From positions 310,001 to 374,000 of the forward strand of contig NZ_OZ007001.1 of the NCBI RefSeq assembly GCF_963931295.1: a stretch of DNA of 64,000 nt, in the 5' to 3' direction. The stretch is from an uncultured Mailhella sp. GTDB taxonomy: Bacteria; Desulfobacterota; Desulfovibrionia; Desulfovibrionales; Desulfovibrionaceae. Below, in pieces: positions 44,442 through 54,100 of this stretch; the first letter of the stretch is position 1; each line of letters starts with the position of its first letter. The position numbers were made by a program, and so were the translations under genes. The notes under the pieces are model-generated. The model was not told the origin of the DNA. It did no database searches and saw nothing but the letters and a program-made list of their open reading frames with translations.

Positions 44442-45475
44442 GATGATGCTCCTCTGCCGGGTGAAACCGGCGTATGTCGTCGGGAAGCGCGAGCGCGTCC
44501 CGGGATGGTTGAAGCGCGTTTTCCGGGATATCCGGGGAAGGCGTAAGCTGACGTTAGCAAGAATGAAAATCATTTTCAAGTAATTTTTTGAGGGACTCGG
44601 GCGCGCGTCTGCTTTGGGAGCAGGAAGTCGCGCTCATCCGCAGGCCTGCCGAAAAAGGCGCAGTCGAAGAAAATCGAGATGGGGTGCGCCCCTCCGCTGA
44701 ATCTTCGCCGCACATCCGCGTTCCCCGAGGCGATGCCGCAGTTTCCCCGAGCTCTAAATCACGTTTCTTTCGGCCCGTCCGAGCGGGCGCGGAAGCGTCT
44801 GCGCGGTCACGCCGGACACTGCACAGAAGGCCCGCCCACACGGGAGCAAAACGCTCCTGCGGTGAACTTCGCCGCCTTCAATCACTTCGACCACTCGCAA
44901 AGCCCCCCACCACGGCACGCGCGCCCCACACATCGTGATGCCCACGCCCTTTTCCAGCCTCCCCGGCGCAGCCACCTTTTCCCTCCGCTTTCCCTCGCGC
45001 TCAAAAGACTTTTTCCTTGCCCGACCGATTTTCCCCATTCCGGGCCGCCCCTTCCTCCGGCTCCGTCCGCCGTCCTCCGGCCCCGGAGTTCGCCCCCAGT
45101 GCAGAAGGCAGCCCGGTTATGAGCCGGGAGCTCCCCTCTTTGCCGCCCCTCGCCGCCAGCTCTCCCCTCATCGTGACATTTTCCTTACCACGCCGGGCCC
45201 CGCCGCGCGTTCCCCATGCCCGCCCCCGACGTCGCAATCCCCACGCCCTTTTCCAGCCTCCCCGGCGCAATCGCTTCCCCCTTCGTTCTCTTCCCCCCAC
45301 ATTTTCCCCGCTCCTGCTCACACTCTCCCCCGCGTCCAGCCCGGCGTCTTCGCCCCACCCCGCCCTCGCCATCCGCCCAGTCCCCATCAATCACGCCCCG
45401 CGGCCCCCGGGGGACTTGCCGCCTCCGCCGATTCTGTATACTGTATCCCCATTAACCCGTTCGCCGGATACTCAG
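44442..45475. other. About 1 kb without a supported gene; internal 30-bp direct repeat
   Basis: C-rich. A 30-bp sequence beginning CCCACGCCCTTTTCCAGCCT occurs at about 44939 and again at about 45240. Long open frames here are Pro/Arg/Ser-rich and have no start signals. I see no domain, RNA gene or module A-E. Confidence 0.55.
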
Positions 45476-47404
45476 ATGCTGCGAAAAATACTCATCGTTC
45501 TCGTTCTTCTCGTTCTTGTCGCCGGAGGCGGTCTCTTTGCGCTGGTCGCCACCAACAGCGACATCATCGTCGACAAGTTCAACGCCTACGTCGAAAACAG
45601 CACCGGCGCACCCCTCGTTTCCGAAAAAGCCCCCGAGCTTACCCTCTTCCCCAACCGCGGCCTCGAACTCGCCGCCAGCTCCTGGAAACGCCCCGACGGC
45701 AGCCTCAGCTTCAGCTTCAGCCGCGCCTCGGTCATGATTTCCTCCCACGCCCTGCTCACCGGCAAATTCAGCATCAAAAACTTCTCCGTCGACGACCTCA
45801 ACCTCACCATGAAGCTCAAAAAGCCCCTCATGGAATATCTCAACGGCATCCCCGCCAGCGTGGAACATCGACGCGACTTCGACGACCTCATTCAGAGCAT
45901 GCTCCACGCCCTGCGCATCGCTCCCGACAACATCAGCATCAACCGCGGCCGCGTGTGCCTCATTCAGCCCGACGGCTCCACCATCGTGTTCGCCCCCGTC
46001 ACCCTGAGCGCCACCAACGTCCACCCCGGCACCGCCACCAAGTTCATTCTCCAGACCGACATCGAAGGCTCCTCCCCCTTCTTCCACGCCGGCATCGAAC
46101 TCAACTGCTCCGCCCTCCTCAACAAGGACAAGGCTTCCTTCGCCATCGAAAAGGCCATGCTCACCCCGGGCAACGGCGTCGCCTTCCGCGAATACCTCAA
46201 CCTCTCCGGCGAACTCGACTACGACTTCGACAGCGACGCCCTCACCCTTTCCCAGCTGCGCTTCAAAGGCCCCGATCTCTCCGCCACCGCCTCCGGCAGC
46301 GTCGCCTCCCTCGCCCGCATGTACAGCGATCCCGTCAGGGGAGACGCCACCCTCAAGGTCGAAATCGAAGGCGATCCGCAGCGCATCAGCTCCATCATTC
46401 ATCATCCGCTGCCCTTTGCCGATCACAGCATCTTCAGCGACTGTTCCTTCGCCGCAGAAATGCGCTGGTCCGACGGACGCATGCAGATGTCCAACATCCA
46501 GGGCAACGCCGACGACCTCACCTTCGCCGGCAACCTCGTCATCTCGCACAGCCCCTTCGTCATCACCGGCGACCTCAAGCTCGGCGACCTCAACCTCGAC
46601 GACTACCGCAGCAGCGACGCCTCCCCAGCGCCCAAAAAACTCGAAAACCGCGACTTCACCCGCTGGCCCCGCGTCAATCTTCAGCTCTCCGCCGAACACC
46701 TGCGCTGGAACCGCGTCCACCTCGAAAGCGTTTACACACGCCTCGCCGGACAAAGCGGAACCTACGAATTCAATCCCCTCTCCGGCATCCTCGCAGGCAG
46801 CCCGGTCACGGCATCCATGAAGACCGTCATGCTGCCCACCACGCCCCTCTCTTCCCGGCTCTCCGTCAACTTCAGCGTGCCGCAGGCCAATCTCAACGAC
46901 ATCTCCCAGGCCATCGCCGATCAGCCCCTGCTCATGGGCAGCGGCTCCATCAACGCATCCCTCTCCTTCACCACCTCCCGCGGGCTGCCTTCCCTCAACG
47001 GCAAGGGCAGTCTCACCTCATCCCAGGTCGAAACCGCCTTCAGCATTCTGCCTTCCAGCATTCCGCTCGCCGGCACCCTGCTTTCCTCCAACCGATTCGA
47101 CAGACTCTTCCTTTCCTTCGCCGTCAAAAACGGTCAGCTCGCCGTGGACAGGCTCGCCATGGAAGCTCCCCGCATTTCCCTTTCCGGCTCCGGCAACGTC
47201 GATCTCGTGGAAAAAACCATCGACGCCGCAGGCTCCGTGCAGATTCCCGGCAGCGCCGCCATTCCCGTGCGTCTCGAAGGCAGCCTCCCCTCTCCGCGCT
47301 ACTCCCTCGACGCCGACGGCAACCGCACCCTTTCGTCCAAGGCCATTGATCTCGATCTCAACCTGCCCAGACAACTGCGCAACATTCTGGGCCCCACGCG
47401 CTAA
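45476..47404 (+). CDS. AsmA-like protein with N-terminal membrane anchor
   Basis: 642 aa from ATG 45476; the open frame extends 153 codons upstream into Pro-rich non-coding-looking sequence. One N-terminal membrane helix (about 5-24) then a long beta-rich region with AsmA features: FNAYVENSTGAPL, the SIKNFSVDDL and LSLSGSGNVDL-type repeats, and the closing segment AAGSVQIPGSAAIPVRLEGS. AsmA-like proteins of Gram-negatives are proposed to bridge inner and outer membranes and move phospholipids. Anchored in the inner membrane with a periplasmic body. Confidence 0.8.
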   Translation: MLRKILIVLVLLVLVAGGGLFALVATNSDIIVDKFNAYVENSTGAPLVSEKAPELTLFPNRGLELAASSWKRPDGSLSFSFSRASVMISSHALLTGKFSIKNFSVDDLNLTMKLKKPLMEYLNGIPASVEHRRDFDDLIQSMLHALRIAPDNISINRGRVCLIQPDGSTIVFAPVTLSATNVHPGTATKFILQTDIEGSSPFFHAGIELNCSALLNKDKASFAIEKAMLTPGNGVAFREYLNLSGELDYDFDSDALTLSQLRFKGPDLSATASGSVASLARMYSDPVRGDATLKVEIEGDPQRISSIIHHPLPFADHSIFSDCSFAAEMRWSDGRMQMSNIQGNADDLTFAGNLVISHSPFVITGDLKLGDLNLDDYRSSDASPAPKKLENRDFTRWPRVNLQLSAEHLRWNRVHLESVYTRLAGQSGTYEFNPLSGILAGSPVTASMKTVMLPTTPLSSRLSVNFSVPQANLNDISQAIADQPLLMGSGSINASLSFTTSRGLPSLNGKGSLTSSQVETAFSILPSSIPLAGTLLSSNRFDRLFLSFAVKNGQLAVDRLAMEAPRISLSGSGNVDLVEKTIDAAGSVQIPGSAAIPVRLEGSLPSPRYSLDADGNRTLSSKAIDLDLNLPRQLRNILGPTR

Positions 47405-47421
47405 GCTCTTCAAGGATCGTT

Positions 47422-47841
47422 ATGTCCAGCACTCCCGCAGGCAAGCGCGCCGCCGAACTCTTCACCGCCGCCGGCGGCGACAAGCAGCACGCGCCCCGCA
47501 ACATCGTCAAAAAGCTCATGAACGGCGAGTTCTCCCTCACCGTCACATTCTGGATCTTCTGCGTGTCCGTGCCCCTCGTCGGACACCTCGTCTTCACCCG
47601 CCTCATCTTTCCCCTGCTCGATCTGCAAAGCTGGCACGGTTCCACAGCCTTCCTCGTCTGGCCCCTGCTCGCACTGCTCTACGGCCTGCTCGCCAGCCTC
47701 GGCCTCTGGCGCAGCCGCGCGCACTTTTCCGGCAATCCCCTGTGGGTCAACCTTGCAGGCCTCGCCGCCATTCTCGGCGCGCTCGGCGTCGCAGCCTACG
47801 CCGTCATGATGGCCGCTTCCTGGTTCATGCTTGCCGCCTAG
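47422..47841 (+). CDS. Small integral membrane protein
   Basis: 139 aa, 17 bp after the AsmA-like gene. Three hydrophobic segments (about 38-60, 73-95 and 108-132) and a basic N-terminus. No family recognised. Likely co-transcribed with its neighbours. Confidence 0.75.
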   Translation: MSSTPAGKRAAELFTAAGGDKQHAPRNIVKKLMNGEFSLTVTFWIFCVSVPLVGHLVFTRLIFPLLDLQSWHGSTAFLVWPLLALLYGLLASLGLWRSRAHFSGNPLWVNLAGLAAILGALGVAAYAVMMAASWFMLAA

Positions 47842-47851
47842 CGAGTTTCCC

Positions 47852-48325
47852 ATGTCCATAGAAAAAGCCAAAGCACACCTCCGCCGCTGGAACCGCGACC
47901 GCGACGTGCAGGAACACGAGCTCTCCAGCGCCACCGTCGATCTCGCCGCCCGCGCTCTCGGCGTCGAAGCCTGCCGCATCGCCAAAACCCTTTCCTTCCT
48001 GAACGGCGAGCGCACCATCCTGCTCGTGACCGCCGGAGACGCCCGCGTGGACAGCTCACGCTTCAAGAAAACCTTCGGCGTGAAAAAGGTCAAAATGGTT
48101 CCCGCCGAAGAGGTCGAAGCGCGCACCGGCCACGCCGTGGGCGGCGTATGCCCCTTCGGCGTTCCGGACTCCGCAGACGTGTTTCTCGACGAATCCCTGC
48201 GCCGCTTCGACACCGTGTTCCCCGCCTGCGGCAGCGACAACAGCAGCATCGAACTCTCCCCCGCCGACCTCGAAACCTGTTCCTGCTCCCGCGGATGGGT
48301 GGATGTGTGCTCCGGCTGGCGCTAA
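47852..48325 (+). CDS. YbaK/ProX-family aminoacyl-tRNA deacylase-like protein
   Basis: 157 aa from ATG 47852; an in-frame TTG at 47831 would overlap the previous gene. YbaK/EbsC fold marks: CRIAKTLSFLNGERTILLVTAG (lysine of the active site in the AKTL strand), the VDSSRFKKTFG helix, and GHAVGGVCPFGVP. Members remove mis-charged amino acids (Cys or Ala) from tRNA-Pro. Catalytic lysine and the GGVCPFG loop are present. Confidence 0.88.
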   Translation: MSIEKAKAHLRRWNRDRDVQEHELSSATVDLAARALGVEACRIAKTLSFLNGERTILLVTAGDARVDSSRFKKTFGVKKVKMVPAEEVEARTGHAVGGVCPFGVPDSADVFLDESLRRFDTVFPACGSDNSSIELSPADLETCSCSRGWVDVCSGWR

Positions 48326-48402
48326 TTTCTCCTTTTGTCTTTCCCGCCCCTTGACAAAGGCCCGGAACACGTCATAGTCAAGCTGTGGAGAAAGGCGGAA
48401 AC

Positions 48403-48816
48403 ATGATGAAAGGCACGACGAACAGAGTTTCTCTCGGCATCAGGATCATGCTCCTGATGATCTGTTGCGTCCTTTTCATGCCCCCTCACGGACATGCCGG
48501 GGAAAGCAAGGAAACCCAAAGCTTCCGCATGGCCTCGCTCACCCTGGCGGTGAGCGGCATCAGCAATCCGGTCTCCCAGCTCAAGACCTTTGCCGAATCC
48601 GACGGCACATCCCTGCGCTCGCCGGGCAAACGTCAGCAGAACGCCTCCACCGGCTTCGACGGCGGCGACGCTCCGGCCGCCCTGCCCCCCACGCCTCCCC
48701 TGCCCGACTTCTTCCTCTGCGCTCAGGAGCATTTCGACGTGCCCGCCTGTCCGCCGGAAAGTCACGGGCTCATCCACTGGTTCTCCCTCGCTCCCCCTTC
48801 CTCTGCGAACGTCTAG
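48403..48816 (+). CDS. Small hypothetical exported protein
   Basis: 137 aa from the ATG at 48403 (GAAAGGCGG upstream). N-terminal hydrophobic segment (about 17-33) that looks like a signal peptide, then a polar Pro/Ala-rich mature part with two widely spaced Cys. No family recognised. Could be a real short exported protein; the downstream part is low-complexity. Confidence 0.55.
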   Translation: MMKGTTNRVSLGIRIMLLMICCVLFMPPHGHAGESKETQSFRMASLTLAVSGISNPVSQLKTFAESDGTSLRSPGKRQQNASTGFDGGDAPAALPPTPPLPDFFLCAQEHFDVPACPPESHGLIHWFSLAPPSSANV

Positions 48817-49002
48817 TTATGGCCGAAGTTCCCGTTCCGCCCCTGCGGACGGGCATTGCGTCTGCACTTACGTTCCGAGCGTTTCCTTTCAGCCCCGCCG
48901 CGCCCGCACGATCTGCGACAATCCGCGTCTCTGCGCCGATTGCCTTCTCACGCGCGCCAGTCAACGCGACCACGGCCCCCGAACGCTCCAAGAGGATTTT
49001 TC

Positions 49003-50622
49003 ATGCGTTCCCTGCGTTGGCGCTCCTGCGTCGCGTTGCTGACGGCTCTTCTCTGCGCCGCCTGCATATCCGTCAATTTCTTTGTGCCGCCCCGCGCCCT
49101 CGACGCGTGGCTGCCTGATCCCATTCGTCTCGGCCTCGATCTGCGCGGAGGCATCAACCTCACCCTCGGCGCAGACGTCGATCAGGCCGTTTCCCAATCT
49201 TTGTCCCTTCTGGGGCAGGATATCCGTTCCAGCGCCAACGATGCGGGAATAAGGACCCGCCTCCTCCGTCAGGCCGACGGTCGAACGCTGGAATTCGTGC
49301 CGCTCAAACACGAGGGAATCGAACAACTCTCCAACCTGCTGCGCGACCGATTCGGACAGATGGCAGTCGGGTCTGCCATCTCGTCCGGATCCGGGGAAAA
49401 ATTCCTCGTCTCCTTCCGCCCCGAATGGGAAAAACAGCTCCGTGAACGCATCATGGATCAGACCATCCGCACGCTCCGCGGCCGCATCGACGCCTTCGGC
49501 GTGGCGGAACCCGACATCCGCCGCCAGGGCGACGATCAGATCCAGATACAGCTTCCCGGCGTCACCGACACCGCGCGCGCCCTTCAGCTCATCGGGCGCA
49601 CCGCACAGCTCACCTTCCACCGCGTTCGATACGACGTCAGCCCCACTTCCACCCTCATGCCTCCGGGGACGGCGTGGTATCCGCTGGTCACGGGCTCGCG
49701 CTCCTGGACCGCCGCCGGCAAGAACGATCTCTCCGGCGGCCTCATCCTCGACAAGGCGCCCCTGCTCTCCGGTCAGGACATCGTGGACGCCCGCCCCGCT
49801 TTCGATGAACGCAATCAGCCATGCGTATCCATCCAGTTCAGTTCGCGGGGCGCGGATCAGTTTGAACGGGTCACCGAAGAACTGATCCATCAGCAGTTCG
49901 CCATCGTGCTCGACGGCGTTGTCCAGAGCGCCCCCGTGATCCAGCAGAAAATCAGCGGCGGCAAGGCTTCCATCACCGGCTCGTTCACCACCGAAGAGGC
50001 CCAGGATCTCGCCGTGGTGCTGCGTTCCGGCTCCCTGCCCGCCAAGGTCTCCGTGCTCGAAGAACGCACCGTCGGCCCCTCCCTCGGCGCCGATTCCATC
50101 CGCGCGGGCCTCATCGCCGGAGCCGTGGGCGCCATCGGCGTCATGGTGGTCATGCAGGTCTGCTACGGCCTTGCCGGACTCCTCGCCAACACCATGCTGG
50201 TGTTCACCATCAGCCTGCTCTTCGCAGGGCTCGGCCTTTTCGGAGCCACACTCACCCTGCCCGGCATCGCAGGCGTCGTGCTCACCATAGGCATGTCCGT
50301 GGACGCCAACGTTCTCATCTTTGAACGCATACGCGAGGAAATAAAACGCGGCCTCACCATGAGCCGCGCCATCGACGCCGGATTCCGCGAGGCCCAGAGC
50401 TCCATCCTCGACTCCAACCTCACCACCCTGCTCACCGCCGCCGTGCTCTACCAGTTCGGCACCGGCCCCATCCGCGGGTTCGCCGTCACCCTGGCGCTCG
50501 GCATCGTCGCTTCCATGTTCACGGCCATATTCGTGTCCCGCATACTCTTCGACGCCTGGATCAGACACAACAACGCCGTCAACTGCGGCCTGGCTCATCA
50601 TGTTCGCGGGGCTTCTCGTTAG
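49003..50622 (+). CDS. secD: Protein translocase subunit SecD
   Basis: 539 aa from ATG 49003 with AGAGGA 6 nt upstream. SecD landmarks: IRLGLDLRGGINLTLG near the N-terminus, the RGRIDAFGVAEPDI block, the P1-head region and six membrane helices with GMSVDANVLIFERIREE (the proton-path Asp). SecD and SecF use the proton gradient to pull proteins out of the Sec channel. The adjoining secF expected in most relatives is absent: the next plus-strand gene is a MucR-like regulator 146 bp away. Confidence 0.95.
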   Translation: MRSLRWRSCVALLTALLCAACISVNFFVPPRALDAWLPDPIRLGLDLRGGINLTLGADVDQAVSQSLSLLGQDIRSSANDAGIRTRLLRQADGRTLEFVPLKHEGIEQLSNLLRDRFGQMAVGSAISSGSGEKFLVSFRPEWEKQLRERIMDQTIRTLRGRIDAFGVAEPDIRRQGDDQIQIQLPGVTDTARALQLIGRTAQLTFHRVRYDVSPTSTLMPPGTAWYPLVTGSRSWTAAGKNDLSGGLILDKAPLLSGQDIVDARPAFDERNQPCVSIQFSSRGADQFERVTEELIHQQFAIVLDGVVQSAPVIQQKISGGKASITGSFTTEEAQDLAVVLRSGSLPAKVSVLEERTVGPSLGADSIRAGLIAGAVGAIGVMVVMQVCYGLAGLLANTMLVFTISLLFAGLGLFGATLTLPGIAGVVLTIGMSVDANVLIFERIREEIKRGLTMSRAIDAGFREAQSSILDSNLTTLLTAAVLYQFGTGPIRGFAVTLALGIVASMFTAIFVSRILFDAWIRHNNAVNCGLAHHVRGASR

Positions 50623-50663
50623 CCCTGCACCCGCTCCGGCCGGCGCCGGCGCGGGCCCGTCCC

Positions 50664-50696
50664 GGGCGATCCGGGCTTCTCTCCTCCGGATCGCCC
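50664..50696 (+). terminator. Perfect hairpin downstream of secD
   Basis: GGGCGATCCGG (50664-50674) pairs with CCGGATCGCCC (50686-50696). Followed by CACAAAAAAA, so it lacks a U-run on the plus strand; it could be a terminator of weaker type or a stability element. Confidence 0.55.
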
Positions 50697-50768
50697 CACA
50701 AAAAAATTTCAGGCCGCAAACGCTTCGCGCTGCGCCTCATCGACTCGAAAAACTACGGGAGGATCCCC

Positions 50769-51173
50769 ATGGATGATTATCTCAAACAGGCCATAGAACT
50801 CGTCAAGGCGCAGTCTTCCGTCCGCGTCATGCAGGAAGAAGAAATGGTGACCATGATCCGCACCCTGGCCGCCAGCCTCAAAAACCTCGAAAACAACCAG
50901 CTCCCCGAAAACGATGAAGAGGAACTCTCCCTCCCCGCTCCCTCCAAATCCATCCGGGAAAAAAGCATCACCTGCCTCGAATGCGGCAAATCCTTCAAAC
51001 TCATTACCAGAAAACACCTCGCCAGACACGGCCTCGACGCCGATTCCTACCGCAGAAAATGGGGCATCAAAAGCGATACCCCTCTTGTCTGTAAATCCAT
51101 CCAGCGCGTCCGCCGTAAAAAAATGAAAGACATGCGCCTCTGGGAAAAAAGACACCCCGCTGCCGAAGCGTAA
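50769..51173 (+). CDS. MucR/Ros-family zinc-finger transcription regulator
   Basis: 134 aa, GGGAGGA upstream. Residues 69-87 hold the prokaryotic C2H2 finger: Cys69-x2-Cys72...His83-x3-His87 in CLECGKSFKLITRKHLARHG, followed by LDADSYRRKWGI, the usual DNA-contact helix of the family. MucR/Ros proteins bind A/T-rich DNA and often act as pleiotropic repressors or nucleoid-like regulators. N-terminal 60 residues are a helical oligomerisation region. Module E begins about 25 nt after the stop. Confidence 0.93.
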   Translation: MDDYLKQAIELVKAQSSVRVMQEEEMVTMIRTLAASLKNLENNQLPENDEEELSLPAPSKSIREKSITCLECGKSFKLITRKHLARHGLDADSYRRKWGIKSDTPLVCKSIQRVRRKKMKDMRLWEKRHPAAEA

Positions 51174-51189
51174 AGAGGAGAGAGGGAGA

Positions 51190-52150
51190 AGAGATACCGC
51201 GGGGGAAGAGGGAAACCCTTTTGAAAAAGGGCTTTCCCTCTTCTCAGTCTCCCGAAGAACACGCAGGCCCGTTTGCGCAAGATACGCTGTTCGGCCTGCA
51301 CCGCTTGCACGACGGCGGCTGCGCTTAACGCCGGAAGTGAATTCCGGCTGCTTGCCTGCCGTCGGCCGGGCTCCTGACGTCGCCCGGGGCCCCAGTGCGT
51401 TGAGAGACGGCATTCCGGCATGCACTCTCCCCCTCGCCCTTTGCTTCGGGCATAATCTTCCCGTTTACCCTGTCCTGCCGAACCGGCGAAGCCGGGAGGC
51501 AGAACCAGGGGGGGCGGGGGGAATTATTTCTGACTTTGCCGTGTCCCGAAGAACACGCAGGCCCGTTTGCGCAAGACACGCTGTTCGGCCTGCATCACTT
51601 GCACGACGGGCATTGCGTTTAACGGCGGGAGTGAATCCCGCCTGCTTATGCCCGTCGGCCGGGCTCCTGACGTCGCCCGGGGCCCCAGTGCGTTGAAAGA
51701 CGGCATTCCGGCATGCACTCTCCCCCTCGCCCTTTGCTTCGGGCATAATCTTCCCGTTTACCCTGTCCTGCCGAACCGGCGAAGCCGGGAGACAGAACCA
51801 GGGGGGGCGCGGGGGGAATTATTTCTGACTTTGCCGTGTCCCGAAGAACACGCAGGCCCGTTTGCGCAAGATACGCTGTTCGGCCTGCACCGCTTGCACG
51901 ACGGCGGCTGCGCTTAACGCCGGAAGTGAATTCCGACTGCTTGCCTGCCGTCGGCCGGGCTCCTGACGTCGCCCGGGGCCCCAGAGCGTTGAAAAAACGC
52001 CTTCTGCCTTCACTCTCCCCTCGCCCTTTGCTTCGGACATAATCTTCCCGTTCACCCTGTCCTGCTGAAGCAGCTTTAGCTGCGAAGCAGAATCAGGGGG
52101 GCGCGGGGGGAATTATTTCCCCCGCATGCCTTTCCTGCCTTTCCTGCCTT
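51190..52150 (+). repeat. Repeat block: E hairpin plus three A+C units
   Basis: Truncated module E at 51199-51245, then A copies at 51310-51393, 51604-51686 and 51899-51982 (spacings 294 and 295 bp). Outer stem alternates between CGACGGCGGC and CGACGGGCAT versions with matching 3' arms; the inner stem changes with it. Last C is complete and ends 7-10 nt before the stop codon of the next minus-strand gene. Confidence 0.88.
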
Positions 52151-52156
52151 TTCTTC

Positions 52157-52477
52157 TCAGGCTTTGACGACCATGAGTTTAGGGGAGGTCTGGGGGGCGG
52201 GGGTTGGGAGGGCATCGGAGGGAGCGGAGCCGAAGAGTTCGCTGGAGGGGCGGGAGACGAGTCGTCTTTGCATTTCCATGAGGAGCATTTCCATGAGGAC
52301 GGCGAACTCGTAGGTATGGGCGGTTTTCGCGCTGCCGCCTGCGCCTTCGAGGGCGGCGACGGCGAACTGTGTCTGTTCCCAGAGGCTCATGAGTTCCTGA
52401 TCGGGGAGGAGCTGGAGTTCGGCCAGCGCGGAAGATTCCCCCAGTTCAGACGGCGTAGCGGAAAAAATGGGAACCAT
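52157..52477 (-). CDS. Small hypothetical protein
   Basis: 106 aa with a strong AAGGAGG 5 nt before ATG 52477. Mostly helical, no membrane segment and no Cys. No family recognised. The strong ribosome binding site and good codon use support a real gene. Confidence 0.7.
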   Translation of the reverse strand: MVPIFSATPSELGESSALAELQLLPDQELMSLWEQTQFAVAALEGAGGSAKTAHTYEFAVLMEMLLMEMQRRLVSRPSSELFGSAPSDALPTPAPQTSPKLMVVKA

Positions 52478-52687
52478 AAAGCCTCCTTATCTATATCGGG
52501 CGCGGAACGGAGAACGGCGCATGATTTTATGGGAACGCGGGCCTTTCGGGGAGCGGCGCGGGGTGCAGGCCGAGCGGCGCGGAAAGGAGCGGCGAGTTGA
52601 GGGAAGAGTCGGGATTCGGGCGAATCTTCGGGAACGCCCTGCCCCGAGCCTGCGCGGGCCGACAGCATCCGGCTTTCCAATAGAGAA

Positions 52688-52718
52688 GAAGCCCGGCGCT
52701 AGCTTCCGGGCTTCTTTT
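52688..52718. terminator. Isolated terminator-type hairpin
   Basis: GAAGCCCGG (52688-52696) pairs with CCGGGCTTC (52706-52714) and is followed by TTTT on the plus strand; on the minus strand a broken T-run follows. It has no gene at the expected side, which may mark an unannotated small RNA. Confidence 0.55.
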
Positions 52719-52719
52719 A

Positions 52720-53876
52720 GAAGAGGCAGCTCGACTGCCCTTTATCTAAACTCCCCAATAAAGGAGAGATTTCCCATTGCGAACCTGACGTTCCGCAAAG
52801 TTTTGCAAAACGCCGTTCTGCGACCTGAGCCGCGAATTCCCCGGAGCGTTCGGGAAAAACGCCGACGAGTTTACTCTACCGGACTTTATCTCGGTAGGAC
52901 TACATATCTCTTTTTTTCCGTTCTGGCAAGCATTTTTTCCGATCAGAGCCTGCCCGCGCTGCTCTGTGCGGCAGGGAAAAGCCTACTTGCGAACCGGGCC
53001 GACGCCGCAGAACCATGCGGCACAGATATCTCAGCGAAGTTCCAAAATCAGGCTCGACGGAGGGGAAAACGGGCTGGACAATGTACGGGCCAGCCGCCGG
53101 AGCGTTGCCGCGGCAGCCTCGCGTTTTTTAAAGCGCAGGCTTTTCAAAACAAGGCGAGACGCGCTTGCCGGAAGTCCTGAGCATGAGACCGGAGAGAGAA
53201 GCGACAAAAAAGCGGCAAGCCGAAGGACGGCGGGGGAGAGGGAGAAAAAAGAGCGCACCCCGGGGAAGCCAGAGGCAGAGAAAAGGAGGAAGACTGCCCC
53301 CAAAAGCCGGACGGCGACAAAGGGAGCCGACAGGGAGGCAGAAAGGCGTGATCCTGCGCCTCCCTTTGAAGTTTTCCTCCAGCGCCGACGGGATCCGTCC
53401 CCTCCGCATTCACCGTACCATGCTTCGCCGCGACGAAGTCGGGCGACGTTGATCCGCGCGCTCGCCTGCCATACTCCCGCAGCCTCTGCGCCTTCGCTAC
53501 GCCATGCGCCTCAGTATGCACGTCTGACCTCGTCTGCACGGCTGCCCCCCCGCTGCCGCTCCGGCTGCGCTTTCCGCCCCGTCTCCGCTCTGCCTTCCGC
53601 TCCCGTTTACGCTTTCCCGAGCTTCCCTGCTCCCACGTCTGCGCTTTCTGTGCTTCCTCTTATCCTCCGTGCCCGATCCCCTGGCCCTCGCTCAGCCTTC
53701 GCCGCACGTCTCCTCCCACGCGCACGCATCCCCGCAAAAAACGGCTGCAAGTCTCCTTCTCCGCGGCGAGCATTCCCCCCAAAAGCGTCCTCCCTGCCCG
53801 CAAACCGCCAAAAACGCGGAAACTTTCCCCCTCTCCCCTTGACACCAGCCGCCAGGACATTAAAACATACAAGAAC
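52720..53876. other. About 1.1 kb without a recognised gene, possible small RNA at left end
   Basis: The left 230 bp contain several short hairpins and a TTGCCA...TATGTA pair on the minus strand that could start a transcript ending at the 52688-52718 hairpin. From 53190 to 53350 the plus strand is strongly purine-rich. The remainder is C-rich and shows no supported frame. Confidence 0.4.
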
Positions 53877-54015
53877 TCTCAGGGCGGGGTGAAAGTCCCC
53901 ACCGGCGGTGATCCCCCTATTCCGCGGGGAAGCCCGCGGGCGCGTTTTCAAGGGAAAAAGCGCAGATCCGGTGCAAATCCGGGGCCGACGGTAACAGTCC
54001 GGAAGAAAGAGAATG
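53877..54015 (+). promoter_or_regulatory. FMN riboswitch (RFN element)
   Basis: Recognised from the conserved blocks AGGGCGGGGTGAAAGTCCCC, ACCGGCGGTGAT, AGCCCGCGGGCG, GATCCGGTGCAAATCCGG and GGCCGACGGTAACAGTCCGG, in the right order for the six-arm FMN aptamer. It ends about 90 nt before ribBA. A C/T-rich stretch, CTCTCCTCTCTCC, in that spacer can pair with the GGGAG of the ribosome binding site, so control by hiding that site is plausible; no clear terminator is seen. Confidence 0.95.
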
Positions 54016-54100
54016 GATTCCTCGCCTCAGTATTCTGAAGCCTCTCCTCTCTCCTAGCGCCTTCTGCGGCCCTGATGTGGACATCTCCAGGGAGTTTGTC

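Noticed and set aside
52720..52930. 6S, SRP or tmRNA gene
   Set aside because: I looked for their hallmark sequences on both strands and found none; only an unnamed small-RNA possibility remains.
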